Assembly (NCBI RefSeq): GCF_003576475.1
Contig: NZ_QWGR01000013.1
Span: forward strand, 81,496-145,495
Direction of reading: 5' to 3'
DNA from: Maribellus luteus
GTDB lineage: Bacteria > Bacteroidota > Bacteroidia > Bacteroidales > Prolixibacteraceae
DNA: 64,000 nt
Position 1 is the stretch's first letter; the number at the start of each line of letters is the position of its first letter. Made by a program: the position numbers and the translations under genes. Positions 53,079 to 62,775 of the stretch are shown here, piece after piece. Under the pieces are notes generated by a model. That model had not been told where the DNA came from. It did no database searches and saw only the letters and a list, made by a program, of their open reading frames with translations.

Positions 53079-54248
53079 TTATACGTTAAAATATTGTCTC
53101 CCTGCTATCCATGTTTGTATTACGTTTAGCTGTTTATCAAGAATGACAAAATCGGCATCGTAACCATCCACTAATTTTCCTTTTCTGTGTCCCAATCCAA
53201 TAGTCTCTGCCGGATAAGTGCTTGCCATTTTTACCGCTTCGGACAAATCAATATCCAGCCAGGCAATCGCATTTCTTACTGCTTGATCCATGGTCAAACC
53301 GCTTCCGGCCAACACGTTTTCTTTCACCAATCTTGCCGGCGCTCCTTTATAAGCAAACTCAATTTCGCCACTGTTCCCAAAAGTAAAACGCCCCGGCTCA
53401 AGCCCAGCTCCTACATTTGAATCTGTAATCAGGCACACTCTGCCCGGACCTTCCGACTTACAGGCCAACGCCATTTTTACGGCTACCGGGTCCACATGAA
53501 CCCCGTCCAGGATAAAATCGACACTGACCCTTTTGTCAGCCAGTACAGCCTCAACCGCCCCACAGGGCCGCACCCCGGGTTCGGTTACTGCAGGACATGG
53601 AAAAACGTCGTAAAAATGTGTAGCATGACACACGCCCAGCTCAATAGCTTCCTGCGTTTCTTTTACCGTGGCAGCAGTGTGCGTCATAAATGCGGGGGTA
53701 TTGTCCTGAGTCATTAAAGGCAATAATTTGTCAATGCCTTCCACGTCAGGCGACACACTAAAAATAGCCCGATAAGGTTTGGCTGCCTGAATGAGTGCTT
53801 CAACCCTCGAAGTATCGGATTGTGAAATAGATTCAGAAGACAAAGAACCTGTTATTTTTAAGAACGGCCCTTCAAGATGGAAGCCGAGAATTTCAGCTCC
53901 CTCCTTTTTTATTGCAGATAGTTCGGATAAAAATGCAGCATCTTCACCCTTCCGGCGGGGAGCAACAGTCGGCAAAAAGCCAGTCACCCCGTATTGTGGT
54001 AAATTCCGGCATATTTCCTGCAGGTCATCCGGTCCGTTATCCACCAGGGCATATTGGATACCGTGCATGTGCAGATCAATAAACCCGGGAACAATATAAA
54101 AATCACTCACATCCAGCACTTCACCTTCACAAGCAACATCTCCGACAGCCTGAATCTTTCCATTTTCAATCCGGATAGCTCCTTCGAGGATACCTCCCGG
54201 AGTAATTATCCGGCCTTTTATAGTAAACATCTGATCTTCCAACATCAT
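53079..54248 (-). CDS. N-acetylglucosamine-6-phosphate deacetylase-like amidohydrolase
   Basis: The 389-residue protein has the NagA layout: DLHMHG (His 60, His 62), GFHLEGPF with the metal Glu near 126, ATHFYDVF in place of the usual THLYNAM, DGVHVDP and the catalytic Asp in CLITDSN. It would remove the N-acetyl group from an acetamido-sugar phosphate in the cytoplasm. The presence of a NagB-like gene next to it fits an amino-sugar pathway, although the NagB-like active site is altered. The second residue is also Met, so the start is uncertain by one codon. Confidence 0.85.
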   Translation of the reverse strand: MMLEDQMFTIKGRIITPGGILEGAIRIENGKIQAVGDVACEGEVLDVSDFYIVPGFIDLHMHGIQYALVDNGPDDLQEICRNLPQYGVTGFLPTVAPRRKGEDAAFLSELSAIKKEGAEILGFHLEGPFLKITGSLSSESISQSDTSRVEALIQAAKPYRAIFSVSPDVEGIDKLLPLMTQDNTPAFMTHTAATVKETQEAIELGVCHATHFYDVFPCPAVTEPGVRPCGAVEAVLADKRVSVDFILDGVHVDPVAVKMALACKSEGPGRVCLITDSNVGAGLEPGRFTFGNSGEIEFAYKGAPARLVKENVLAGSGLTMDQAVRNAIAWLDIDLSEAVKMASTYPAETIGLGHRKGKLVDGYDADFVILDKQLNVIQTWIAGRQYFNV

Positions 54249-54288
54249 TTTCAGTTCTTATTATTTAATCACCCTTGCATAAATTATT

Positions 54289-55929
54289 TCACACAATTAA
54301 CAAAAAAATTATCACCCAAGGAATCAGCAACACAAGCCCCCAAAGCGTAGCTTTTTTCATTCGCATGTGAGAAAATAATGAGTTAAAGAATAAACTGCTA
54401 ATTACCGAGACCAACAGAGAAACAATTGCGATCCACAAAAACGATAACGGCGGATTACCCGTGACTACATCCCAGAAACCTATCAAAAAAGCCACTATAA
54501 AACCATATACTGAGCCCATTACAACACCAAAAGGCTTTGCGTTTTTAATAAAAAGTGCATTCAAAAAAAGATTAAACAAGGGTGCTATAAATAGCCCATT
54601 CGTTTTTGCAGTTACTTCAACTATATTACCCGGTACAATCTGAATAATCAGACTCAAGAGAATAACTACAACACCAATAAGAACACTAACGATTCTTATA
54701 TTTCGAAGACTATCGTTCTTCGCATAATTCTTAAAAACCAAAGGCAATATATCTGCGGTTAATATTGACCCCATCGAATTTACTCCGGACGACAAACTTG
54801 ACATTGAAGCAGAGAACAAGGCGGCTATCACCAATCCAGACATTCCTACAGGGAACTGCGTTGCAATAAAATGCGGAAATAAAAAATCCTTGCTTACCTC
54901 AGATCCTGTTTCAGAAGGCAACAAATCAGGATAAACATTATAAAATCGCATCACCGAGAATCCGACAAACATCAACAAAATGGTAATTACAACCAACCCA
55001 GATTGAGTATACAGAAATGTTCTTCTTGCTGACTTTAGATCTTTAGTGGACAGAAAACGCTGAATAGCCATCTGATCAGAGCCTGTTGTACAAAGCCACC
55101 ATGCAATATTATTGAAAAATGCAAAAATGATCGTCAACCTAACATAAGGATCAAAACTGATAAAATCAACGCGCTCCCAGTTCCCTGCCCATGAATCAGG
55201 AATCAATGTAAACACTCCTCCCAATTGAACAGCAACAATCCCAATAGCCAATATGGCACCAAGCAACAATATAAAAAACTGAATTACATCTGTAACCAAA
55301 ACAGCTTTCAGTCCACCCATTGTAGTATAAAAAATAGTAATGGCCCCCAAGGCAATTGTTATCACAAGAATATAACTTTCATCCCATCCAAGCATAACGG
55401 TCATGGCTTTTGAAGCCAGAAATATTAACAATGCCATCCATAAAAAACGGGTAACGATAAAGAGCACAGAACCAAGTTGCCTGACGTTTTTCCCCAATGG
55501 TCTCTCAAGTATCTCATAAGCGCTTATTATTTTCAGGTTCATAAAAAACGGGATAATAAAATAGCTGGCTATAAAATATATTATGGGAGCTCCAACAACA
55601 GCAGCCAAGGCAAAAACAGGCCCATACTGGATTACTTCTCCGGCTATTGCCAAATACGAAATAGCACTAAAGAAAGATACGTACAATGAAATCCCTGACA
55701 GAATTGGGTGCACTGAACGCCCTCCAAGATAATAATCCTCCTTGCTCTTTTGTCGGGAAGAATAATACCAGCCAATTCCTATTAGCAACATTGCGTATAA
55801 GAATAAAATACTCCAGTCAAGAACACTTATATGACTATGTAATACTTTCTGAACTATTATAATATCTGCGATACATTGTAATTTAATACTGGCGAGTAAA
55901 TCGCAGCAAACACTCAAGTTAATTAACAT
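54289..55929 (-). CDS. Sodium:solute symporter (SSS) family transporter
   Basis: The 546-residue protein has about 13 membrane helices. YYLGGRSVHPILSGISLYVS near the start and WLCTTGSDQMAIQRFLSTKD in the middle are SSS hallmarks; it resembles the NanT/monocarboxylate subgroup rather than SglT, so a sialic-acid-like or other acidic solute is plausible. About 38 residues precede the first normal helix (VLDWSILFLYAMLLIG) and look unlike a transporter N-terminus; no other good start codon lies between, so the true start is uncertain. It is the only importer in this cluster, so it probably brings in the substrate. Confidence 0.87.
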   Translation of the reverse strand: MLINLSVCCDLLASIKLQCIADIIIVQKVLHSHISVLDWSILFLYAMLLIGIGWYYSSRQKSKEDYYLGGRSVHPILSGISLYVSFFSAISYLAIAGEVIQYGPVFALAAVVGAPIIYFIASYFIIPFFMNLKIISAYEILERPLGKNVRQLGSVLFIVTRFLWMALLIFLASKAMTVMLGWDESYILVITIALGAITIFYTTMGGLKAVLVTDVIQFFILLLGAILAIGIVAVQLGGVFTLIPDSWAGNWERVDFISFDPYVRLTIIFAFFNNIAWWLCTTGSDQMAIQRFLSTKDLKSARRTFLYTQSGLVVITILLMFVGFSVMRFYNVYPDLLPSETGSEVSKDFLFPHFIATQFPVGMSGLVIAALFSASMSSLSSGVNSMGSILTADILPLVFKNYAKNDSLRNIRIVSVLIGVVVILLSLIIQIVPGNIVEVTAKTNGLFIAPLFNLFLNALFIKNAKPFGVVMGSVYGFIVAFLIGFWDVVTGNPPLSFLWIAIVSLLVSVISSLFFNSLFSHMRMKKATLWGLVLLIPWVIIFLLIV

Positions 55930-55953
55930 AATTTCAAGGTATACAAAAGGTAA

Positions 55954-56844
55954 TTAGATCTCTTTTATTTCTTTCATAACGTCATAAATTTCCAACTTAA
56001 GCGTTTCCGAAATTGGAACATCGTAATCTGCCTGATAATTACCGGGGCAGCCTATCAGTTCCATAGCATAAGAATAGGCCGAGAATATATTACCCTTCAC
56101 CAAGGTATTTCGTAACAAAAGAATATTATCCAGATACCGGGAACATTCATCTAGACTTCCCTCATCAGCACTTTTATACAATTTACCCGTATTTACAGGG
56201 GTACAAGTAAACATACCATCGAGATTTTTGCCAATACCCGCGTGAATGGCCATATCAAATAAATCAAGACCACTGTAAAACACCGAAAAATCATCATGCC
56301 GGTAATTCTTCCGTTGCATTTCCTGAATTAAAGCCAGATTAGCCGTTTTTATCCCTTTTATATTTGGAATATCGGCAAGAGCCTCCATCACACCGAACGA
56401 CACCGGCGATTGCGTTACAGGAGGTAAGTCATACATATAAACAGGATATTTTGACTTTACTGACAGCAATCGAAAAAAGCTAACAATCTCACCTGCATTC
56501 AATTTATGATAGTAAGGGACGGTTGCTACTACACCATCAATATCAATATTCCCCAGTGCTTCAATCCGATCCAGCACCCTCGAAACGGAACAATCCATCA
56601 CTCCTACCATCAAAGGCAATCTTTGTTTAACAACTTTAACACATTGCACGGCCACGTTGGAATACTCACTGTTCCTGATGCTTGCCATTTTACCCATTGA
56701 CCCCATACAAAGAACTCCTTTGGCCCCGGATTCAATCATCAGTTCAATCTGCTTTCCAAAACTATTTACCATCAGATTCCCCTCGGCATTTGTAGGAGTC
56801 CCCAGCGCCGGGTAAAATCCGTCTTTCATTTTTTTGTTTATCAT
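55954..56844 (-). CDS. Dihydrodipicolinate synthase / N-acetylneuraminate lyase family aldolase
   Basis: The 296-residue protein is a TIM-barrel Schiff-base aldolase of the DapA/NanA group. The catalytic Lys 166 is in IKGIKTAN and the Tyr of the YxxP motif is Tyr 138 (YDLPP). The usual GTTGE or GSTGE loop is CMGSMGKMAS, so the 2-keto acid binding site differs from both DapA and NanA. In this setting it may split a sialic-acid-like or 2-keto-3-deoxy sugar. Its start overlaps the preceding gene's stop by 4 bases (ATGA), which shows close coupling with the cysteine-rich protein upstream. Confidence 0.85.
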   Translation of the reverse strand: MINKKMKDGFYPALGTPTNAEGNLMVNSFGKQIELMIESGAKGVLCMGSMGKMASIRNSEYSNVAVQCVKVVKQRLPLMVGVMDCSVSRVLDRIEALGNIDIDGVVATVPYYHKLNAGEIVSFFRLLSVKSKYPVYMYDLPPVTQSPVSFGVMEALADIPNIKGIKTANLALIQEMQRKNYRHDDFSVFYSGLDLFDMAIHAGIGKNLDGMFTCTPVNTGKLYKSADEGSLDECSRYLDNILLLRNTLVKGNIFSAYSYAMELIGCPGNYQADYDVPISETLKLEIYDVMKEIKEI

Positions 56845-57278
56845 TTTTTAGGTTGTTTAATTCGTATACTACAACTTGCATTATCGCAATCAATTTCATG
56901 TTCGTATGTGAGCCCCTGTTTCTCAACAATGGGTTTGTATAAAGCCGGACAATGATCACAGTAAGCATGATGAGGATTCATATGTTTCATTTGCAAAAGC
57001 ATTCCTTTAGAAGGACATTTATGCATTTCAATACTAAACTCGCCCTGCCCTTCATCTAAAATCATTGTAAAATCCGCAGCTTCTTCATTTAATGAATGCG
57101 ACCAATAAGTATAGCAACCCGCTAATCCCTCTTCCTCTATTAACTTCTGAAGTGAATTTTTCAAATATGAGTCGGACAACTCGCTCCAAAATTTTTCCAG
57201 TTCTTCGCGGCCTCCCATCGACTCGATGAACTTAAAACCTTCGCTATATGCCGGTATAAATTCTGTACATGAAATCAT
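56841..57278 (-). CDS. Small cysteine-rich protein of unknown function (paralogue of next gene)
   Basis: The 145-residue cytoplasmic protein has no signal peptide. The C-terminal half carries CPSKGM, YCDHCPALYKPIVEKQGLTY and NASCSI, with cysteines spaced like a metal or redox site. The pattern C-P, then C-x-x-C or C-P-x-Y, then Tyr/Glu-rich and a final C recurs in the gene just upstream, so the two are probably diverged duplicates. It resembles the L-2-amino-thiazoline-4-carboxylate hydrolase-like family, but I cannot confirm this. It overlaps the aldolase start by 4 bases. Confidence 0.7.
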   Translation of the reverse strand: MISCTEFIPAYSEGFKFIESMGGREELEKFWSELSDSYLKNSLQKLIEEEGLAGCYTYWSHSLNEEAADFTMILDEGQGEFSIEMHKCPSKGMLLQMKHMNPHHAYCDHCPALYKPIVEKQGLTYEHEIDCDNASCSIRIKQPKK

Positions 57279-57298
57279 TTCTTTCTCTTTTTGTTTGA

Positions 57299-57784
57299 TT
57301 AGTTCTTTTCTTTCCGCCTAAATACTTGCTTGCAGGCACCTGTTTCTTCATCGAAATATTCCAGTTCGTACTCAAAAGCCGTACTCTCACATAACCTTTG
57401 ATAGACTGTATTGTAGGTTTCGAGATAATACGGACAAGGTGTTTCACCTTTCTCCTTAATTTGAGTTATACCAGGACAAGCATCCTGTACGATTTCCAGA
57501 AAATCAGCTTCACAGTTAATTTTTACAGGCCACTCTTCCTTTTTATAAATGTCAGCAAAGTATTTACACAGCGTACTTAAATCCCCTGACATCAATTCAT
57601 CACTAAGGGGCTTGTGATAAGCATCTGTATACTGAATCAAATAATTAACCATCTCCTTTTTGCCAAAGGTTTCATAGATATACTTCAACAATATATTCAT
57701 TGACACATGAAAGTCTTTATGCAAATATTTATTATCCGAGGCCTTACGCGTCATCACCTTTCTTCCCGGCACTGTTTTGTCCAT
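57299..57784 (-). CDS. Small cysteine-containing protein of unknown function
   Basis: The 161-residue protein has no signal peptide. After a helical N-terminal half (LHKDFHVSMNILLKYIYETF) come ADFLEIVQDACPGITQIKEK, TPCPYYLETYNTVYQRL and FDEETGACKQVF, matching the Cys-Pro, Cys and final Cys pattern of the gene downstream. The two genes are 20 bp apart and lie between the VCBS protein (5 bp gap) and the aldolase. I do not recognise a proven function; a hydrolase- or metal-binding role, as a pair, is a guess. Confidence 0.7.
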   Translation of the reverse strand: MDKTVPGRKVMTRKASDNKYLHKDFHVSMNILLKYIYETFGKKEMVNYLIQYTDAYHKPLSDELMSGDLSTLCKYFADIYKKEEWPVKINCEADFLEIVQDACPGITQIKEKGETPCPYYLETYNTVYQRLCESTAFEYELEYFDEETGACKQVFRRKEKN

Positions 57785-57789
57785 AATTC

Positions 57790-60573
57790 TTATTGTATTT
57801 TAATCTTGACTTCATCCAAAACTGGATAACAATCTCCATTCTCTGATCTAAAAATTGCCTTATACTGAATGACTCTGTCTTCCTTTCCCAACTCAAATCG
57901 TCCCGAATCATTAACTTTTATCCACTTACTATCGTCCAGCTCTTTCCTGTCTTTTGCAGAGCGAACTTCAAACTCCAATTCTGAGCCATTTTTCACCAGC
58001 CCGTTAAAATCAAGACTACCACTTTTCCTGCTTCTGTTCCATTGAAAAACGGAAGATTCATACGTCTGCGACCATTCCCGGTTGTATACATTCCCCATAT
58101 CGGTGTTTTGCGACCAGTGAGGGCCACTGGTTGGCAACTCGGTAATACGGGGATTTTTAAACCTGTTTCCATCATTGTAAAAAACTTTCGATTTGGCATT
58201 ATGACTGCCGAGCGCCGTGTGGTTGGCCACCGCGATATCGATTTTCCCATCGTTGTCATAATCGGCAGCCATCCCTTGTGCTGCAGAATTATTAAACAGC
58301 TCCGAACGGTTATTTTCGCCGTAGCCGGCGCTGCTCCCCCAGTACAGATAACAAGGGAGATTATCGCGAACAAGCTCCCCGTGGTAATGCGGGAGGAAAA
58401 TATCGAGATATTTATCGTCATCGAAATCGGCAATAACAGGCCCCAGTCCGGCAAAACCCGGCAACCACTGAGCATTTGCATGATTGAATCCAGCATTGCT
58501 CCCCCAGAAAATATAGGTTCCCATGTCGAAATGATTGTTGTTTGCAACATCGCTGTATGAGCAGGCAAGCATATCCAGCCATCCGTCGCTATTCAGGTCT
58601 GCCGTGTTCAAATCGATCGGGCTCGGCACATCTATTTCCTTACGGTTTTCAAAATCAAATCCCGATTTGCTCCCGTAGAAGATACGCACCATGGACTCGC
58701 CATAAACATTCACGGCGATATCGAGCCATTCATCGTTATCATAGTCTGCCAACTGAATACCCGTTGATCTGCCAGGACATGGAATCTCAACCCGTTTTTC
58801 CCGGGTGTATCCATCCTTTCCTCCATAATAAATAACTACCGTGGTTTTGAGCCCACTCATATTAAAAGCGCCAACCACCAAATCGAGATAACCATCTTTA
58901 TTGAGATCGGCTGTATTACTGGACGCAACAAAATCTTCTGACAATATGGAGCGCCCTTCTTTGCTAAAATCCATTCCCTTTGAACTTCCCCAGAAAATAT
59001 TGGCACCTCCCCATGGGTCGTCCTTGTGCCCATGATGTTTCGCGCCCAGTATAATCATATCAGTAAAACCATCAGCATTAAAATCAGCAACCGTCGATTC
59101 GTAAGAACTACTCATAAAAATTTCGGTTCGTTTTTGCACACTGAAACCATCCGTACTTCCCCAATAGATAGATGCAGGAACGGCTTCGCGCACTGTGCCT
59201 TCTTTACTATTGCTGAAAACAAGCAAATCTTTGTTGTTGTCCGGATCAGGAAAAGCATAGGCATTCATCGCGCCACTCGTTCTTATGCCGTTCGCTCCTT
59301 TTTCAAATTGTCGTCCACCTTTTCCGTAGTAGATCACCGATTGGGCGGTAAAGGTTAAACGATCCCTGTTTATTGCAACTGCAATGTCGCGCTTCCCGTC
59401 ACCGTCGAAATCGCCGACTGCCGTGGCGCTAATGTATTCCGCGGACAGGGTTGTCATATCATCAACAGAAAAGCCTTTTTCTTGCCCCCACAATATATGA
59501 GCAGCCTTCCCCGATGATTCACCAGCGCCACCATATTCACCGGCAGGGCCAATCCGTTGCTCGAAGTAACTTAAAACAATATCATTTTGCCCATCAGCAT
59601 CGACATCCGCAATCACGATATTCGATGCTTTAACTGCGTTTACTTCCTGAATTTGTCCCCATGAGCGGTCGCCCGATGAAGAAATTATATAGATTGAATC
59701 ACGACTCGTTCCCACAACCAAATCGGTTTTATTGTCTTTATTGACATCGCCGGAAACAATGGTTAACCCATCTTTCCCAACAGGACAAATCAAGCTGGAA
59801 GTTTCGATGCTATCCTTATCTGTTTTGAGAGATGAACCCCATAGAATCGTAATCGTAGAATCTGCTCCTAATACTGCGACATCATCTCTTCCATTTCCAT
59901 CATAATCGCCGGAGGTTATACTTTTGGCTGAAGCAATTCCCAGATCGCGAAACCGTTTATTGACGAAACCTCGTTCACTGCCCCAATAAATCCTGACGAT
60001 TCTACCTGAAGGCTGACCAACAATCCAGGCCGCACTGTTCAATGTCACGATATCGGGCCATTGATCACCGTTTAAATCGGCAATCGCAAGTTCGGTGATC
60101 AGATTTCCAGGTAAATGGCCTGTTGTACGGGTAACCGGCCAGCCATCTTTCCCCCCGTATATAATTGAAACGAAATTACGCGTCCCCTGAATACCGTTAA
60201 AATTCGGAACAAAAACCAGGTCAACATAACCATCTTTATTCAAGTCGCTCGACCTCACTTGCAGAGTGCCAGGATAAGCAATATCTGATTCGACCACTGT
60301 CCGGTCGGGCATAACATCAGCCAGCGTTGACGGCAGATTATCCACCTGGTCATGCGTATTGCAAAAAAGCAAATCTATAAATCCATCATCATTGTAGTCA
60401 AACCGATGAATCGTTCTTACTTTGCCATCAGAACTCACATATATATTATTTCCTGAAGCATCTAATTTTCCATCAGCAAAATCCTCAAACGAATCTTCAA
60501 TCCACTCCTGTGCCATCCCATAAGGACTTAGCATAATCAGCATGAAAGAAAAACATATCACTCTAATTGTCAT
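57790..60573 (-). CDS. Secreted FG-GAP/VCBS repeat beta-propeller protein
   Basis: The 927-residue protein begins with a signal peptide (MLIMLSPYGMAQ). Most of its length is FG-GAP/VCBS repeats, each with a calcium-binding-like loop: DLNKDGYVDLVF, DLNGDQWPDIVTL, DYDGNGRDDVAVL, DFNADGFTDMIIL, DYDNDEWLDIAVN and others, more than ten in total, often followed by WGSxxGF. The last ~80 residues form a different beta domain (LDFNGLVKNGSELEFEVRSA). No T9SS sorting signal is evident, so it may stay in the periplasm. Propellers of this kind bind glycans or proteins, and some are lyases; no catalytic site is evident. It sits between the sialidase-like gene and the cysteine-rich pair. Confidence 0.85.
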   Translation of the reverse strand: MTIRVICFSFMLIMLSPYGMAQEWIEDSFEDFADGKLDASGNNIYVSSDGKVRTIHRFDYNDDGFIDLLFCNTHDQVDNLPSTLADVMPDRTVVESDIAYPGTLQVRSSDLNKDGYVDLVFVPNFNGIQGTRNFVSIIYGGKDGWPVTRTTGHLPGNLITELAIADLNGDQWPDIVTLNSAAWIVGQPSGRIVRIYWGSERGFVNKRFRDLGIASAKSITSGDYDGNGRDDVAVLGADSTITILWGSSLKTDKDSIETSSLICPVGKDGLTIVSGDVNKDNKTDLVVGTSRDSIYIISSSGDRSWGQIQEVNAVKASNIVIADVDADGQNDIVLSYFEQRIGPAGEYGGAGESSGKAAHILWGQEKGFSVDDMTTLSAEYISATAVGDFDGDGKRDIAVAINRDRLTFTAQSVIYYGKGGRQFEKGANGIRTSGAMNAYAFPDPDNNKDLLVFSNSKEGTVREAVPASIYWGSTDGFSVQKRTEIFMSSSYESTVADFNADGFTDMIILGAKHHGHKDDPWGGANIFWGSSKGMDFSKEGRSILSEDFVASSNTADLNKDGYLDLVVGAFNMSGLKTTVVIYYGGKDGYTREKRVEIPCPGRSTGIQLADYDNDEWLDIAVNVYGESMVRIFYGSKSGFDFENRKEIDVPSPIDLNTADLNSDGWLDMLACSYSDVANNNHFDMGTYIFWGSNAGFNHANAQWLPGFAGLGPVIADFDDDKYLDIFLPHYHGELVRDNLPCYLYWGSSAGYGENNRSELFNNSAAQGMAADYDNDGKIDIAVANHTALGSHNAKSKVFYNDGNRFKNPRITELPTSGPHWSQNTDMGNVYNREWSQTYESSVFQWNRSRKSGSLDFNGLVKNGSELEFEVRSAKDRKELDDSKWIKVNDSGRFELGKEDRVIQYKAIFRSENGDCYPVLDEVKIKIQ

Positions 60574-60609
60574 CGCTTTATATGTTTAAATATTTTACGC
60601 ATTCAACAT

Positions 60610-61764
60610 TCAATTATATAACCACAACTTATCCATGAGCGTAAGCTCTGTCACTGACAATCCTGTTCCCTGAGAACTGCTTCCGGCACAATTGCTCAAT
60701 AAAATATGTTGGTCATCCACAAAATGAATAGCAGTATAACAGTACCAACCATCCGGATCGGTATCAATATTTTTAATATAATCCCATGTTTTTCCCTCGT
60801 CTTTCGAGATTGCTGTTGTCAGCGGGGTTCTTTGTCCTTTTATTTCCGGATTCGAACCACCGTTATTATTCCACACTAGCAACAAATCCCTTGTCACAGG
60901 TATTCTTTCGATAGTAGCAGGAGACAAAGGTGAAGGAATATTGCTTGTTTCAATATGACTCCAGGTTTCTCCTCTATCGGAAGAAAAAGACAATTGCTGA
61001 AATCCACCGGTTGCCCGGATGTACATCATTAGCCGCCCGTCTTTTAATTCAATCAGCCCAGGCTCCTGCGTGATGATGTCGGTGGCATTTGGCACTTTTG
61101 TGCTGGAATACCATGAGATGCCATTATCGTCAGAATAATAGCTGAATAAATCGCCTTGACTATTCCATTTCCCTTCAGGCGTATTGTGCAAAGCCACAGG
61201 CATAATTAATCTCCCATCTTTAAGCTGAATAACACGGTCGTTATTTAGTACGAAATAACCTTTCCTGTCGGCAATACAGGGAACAGGCTCGCTCCAGGTT
61301 TTTGCCTCATCCCTGGAGATACGCATCATCGGAATGCAATCTTCAGCTGAATTCTTCCGAAGGTAAAACAGTGCAATTTCTCCGTTTTGTAAGCGCAACA
61401 GCGAAACCGACATTACATTCATTTCGCCTTCATTAGGAATAATCATTTTATCCTCACTGGTCCATGTTTTACCTCCATCAACTGAATAACGTCCGGCTAA
61501 AAATGCAGGGGCATCGTCACTTGAAGAATCTCCGGTGTACCGGCTATATACATATAGAATTCGTCCGTCTTTTAGAGTTACAAAATCGCCTTCGCTGTTA
61601 CGGGGGTTGTTTTCAGAAGGCGATAATTTCAGCACCGTCTTTGGTTCCGGGATGTCTGTAACTTTTTTTACTTCATTAGAGCAAGCTAACACAAACAAAA
61701 GCGCAGAAATAATAAACAATGTATTTCTCGACAGATCAAATCTCAAGATACTGCTGCTTTTCAT
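60610..61764 (-). CDS. BNR/sialidase-family lipoprotein (exo-sialidase-like)
   Basis: The 384-residue protein has a lipobox (LLFVLACS) and a six-bladed propeller with five Asp-box repeats: SVDGGKTW, SRDEAKTW, SDDNGISW, SSDRGETW and SKDEGKTW. The N-terminal NNPRNSEGDFVTLKDGRILY and ITQEPGLIELKDGRLMMYIR match the sialidase-like family. Such proteins often hydrolyse sialic acid or related sugars, but the Arg triad and nucleophile cannot be confirmed by eye. It likely acts at the periplasm or cell surface, before import by the symporter in the same cluster. Confidence 0.85.
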   Translation of the reverse strand: MKSSSILRFDLSRNTLFIISALLFVLACSNEVKKVTDIPEPKTVLKLSPSENNPRNSEGDFVTLKDGRILYVYSRYTGDSSSDDAPAFLAGRYSVDGGKTWTSEDKMIIPNEGEMNVMSVSLLRLQNGEIALFYLRKNSAEDCIPMMRISRDEAKTWSEPVPCIADRKGYFVLNNDRVIQLKDGRLIMPVALHNTPEGKWNSQGDLFSYYSDDNGISWYSSTKVPNATDIITQEPGLIELKDGRLMMYIRATGGFQQLSFSSDRGETWSHIETSNIPSPLSPATIERIPVTRDLLLVWNNNGGSNPEIKGQRTPLTTAISKDEGKTWDYIKNIDTDPDGWYCYTAIHFVDDQHILLSNCAGSSSQGTGLSVTELTLMDKLWLYN

Positions 61765-61812
61765 AATTGTCCACTTTTACTATTCGTACAAACTCTTTAT
61801 ACCAGCAACTCA

Positions 61813-62775
61813 CTATACTTCCTTTATTGATTTTACCTCAATAACTGAAATCTTTTCTGTTCGGTTTTTATTTGAGTCGGGCTCTCCTCCAATCATCCAA
61901 AAAATTGTATCTGCAACTTTTATTAGTGGAGCAGTAGTCGAAGGGCTAAGCAAACGCCCCGTTTTCGTCACAGAAGAATCTTTCAGATTGACAATCCAAA
62001 TGCCATCATGTATAGTTCCATCTGCTCTTCCCGTTAATAGAATATGATCATCATCTATTTGCTTACTCGCCCAGGCATAGCCCTCTAAAGGCAAATCGGG
62101 CAATCTCTCCCATTTGTCCTCATCCGCACAGTAGCGATATAAATCACTAAGAGGAGTCGCCGGAGAACCTTCCCCAAGTCCCCCAATCACATACAAATAT
62201 TTTCCACAGGTAACCAAAGCAGGCAATATCCTTCCGACGCCTGGAACAGAGTTACATTCTTTCCATCCTCGATCATTATGATTAAGATCCAGGCACCACA
62301 TGTTGTTTACTGACTGATTTCCTATAGAACCACAGGCGACATAAAACTTATTATCAAAGATCACCCCTGCACCATACATCACACCTTCCGGTAAATCCGG
62401 CAAAGACTTCCATGCACCTTCCATATCCAGAGAGCTCAACCAATAAACTTCCTTTTCCCCATAGCTCCCGTCACGCGTCCCGCCTGCCAAATAAAATCCA
62501 GTAGCATCATGGTCGTACATCGCATAGGCCAATGCCTTTGGCAAATCAGGTCCTTCGATCCATTTTCTATCCTTATGCACAATCATGCTCTTCAACCAGT
62601 GTTTGGTAGTTTTATCATTACTCCAGTTGGTTCCACCCGCAATAAACACCTCACCGTTAAGCACACCTCCAACATGTCCGGCCCGGACATACTCAACCGG
62701 AAGAGATACTCCTTCTGCAACAGTAATTTGAAACTGATTTTTTAAATCCTTATGATTTCCGCCCACTAATTCCAT
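61813..62775 (-). CDS. Kelch-repeat protein, N-acetylneuraminate epimerase-like but cytoplasmic
   Basis: From ATG 62775 the protein has 320 residues; a GTG at 62799 is an alternative. It has about six kelch blades (GGVLNGEVFIAGGT, GPDLPKALAYA, GKYLYVIGGLGEG, LPDLPLEGYAWASKQI). This resembles NanM, the sialic-acid mutarotase, which usually has a signal peptide; this one has none. It heads the eleven-gene operon. A mutarotase for a sialic-acid-like sugar is the best guess, and a Bacteroidota-type promoter lies about 280 bp upstream. Confidence 0.8.
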   Translation of the reverse strand: MELVGGNHKDLKNQFQITVAEGVSLPVEYVRAGHVGGVLNGEVFIAGGTNWSNDKTTKHWLKSMIVHKDRKWIEGPDLPKALAYAMYDHDATGFYLAGGTRDGSYGEKEVYWLSSLDMEGAWKSLPDLPEGVMYGAGVIFDNKFYVACGSIGNQSVNNMWCLDLNHNDRGWKECNSVPGVGRILPALVTCGKYLYVIGGLGEGSPATPLSDLYRYCADEDKWERLPDLPLEGYAWASKQIDDDHILLTGRADGTIHDGIWIVNLKDSSVTKTGRLLSPSTTAPLIKVADTIFWMIGGEPDSNKNRTEKISVIEVKSIKEV

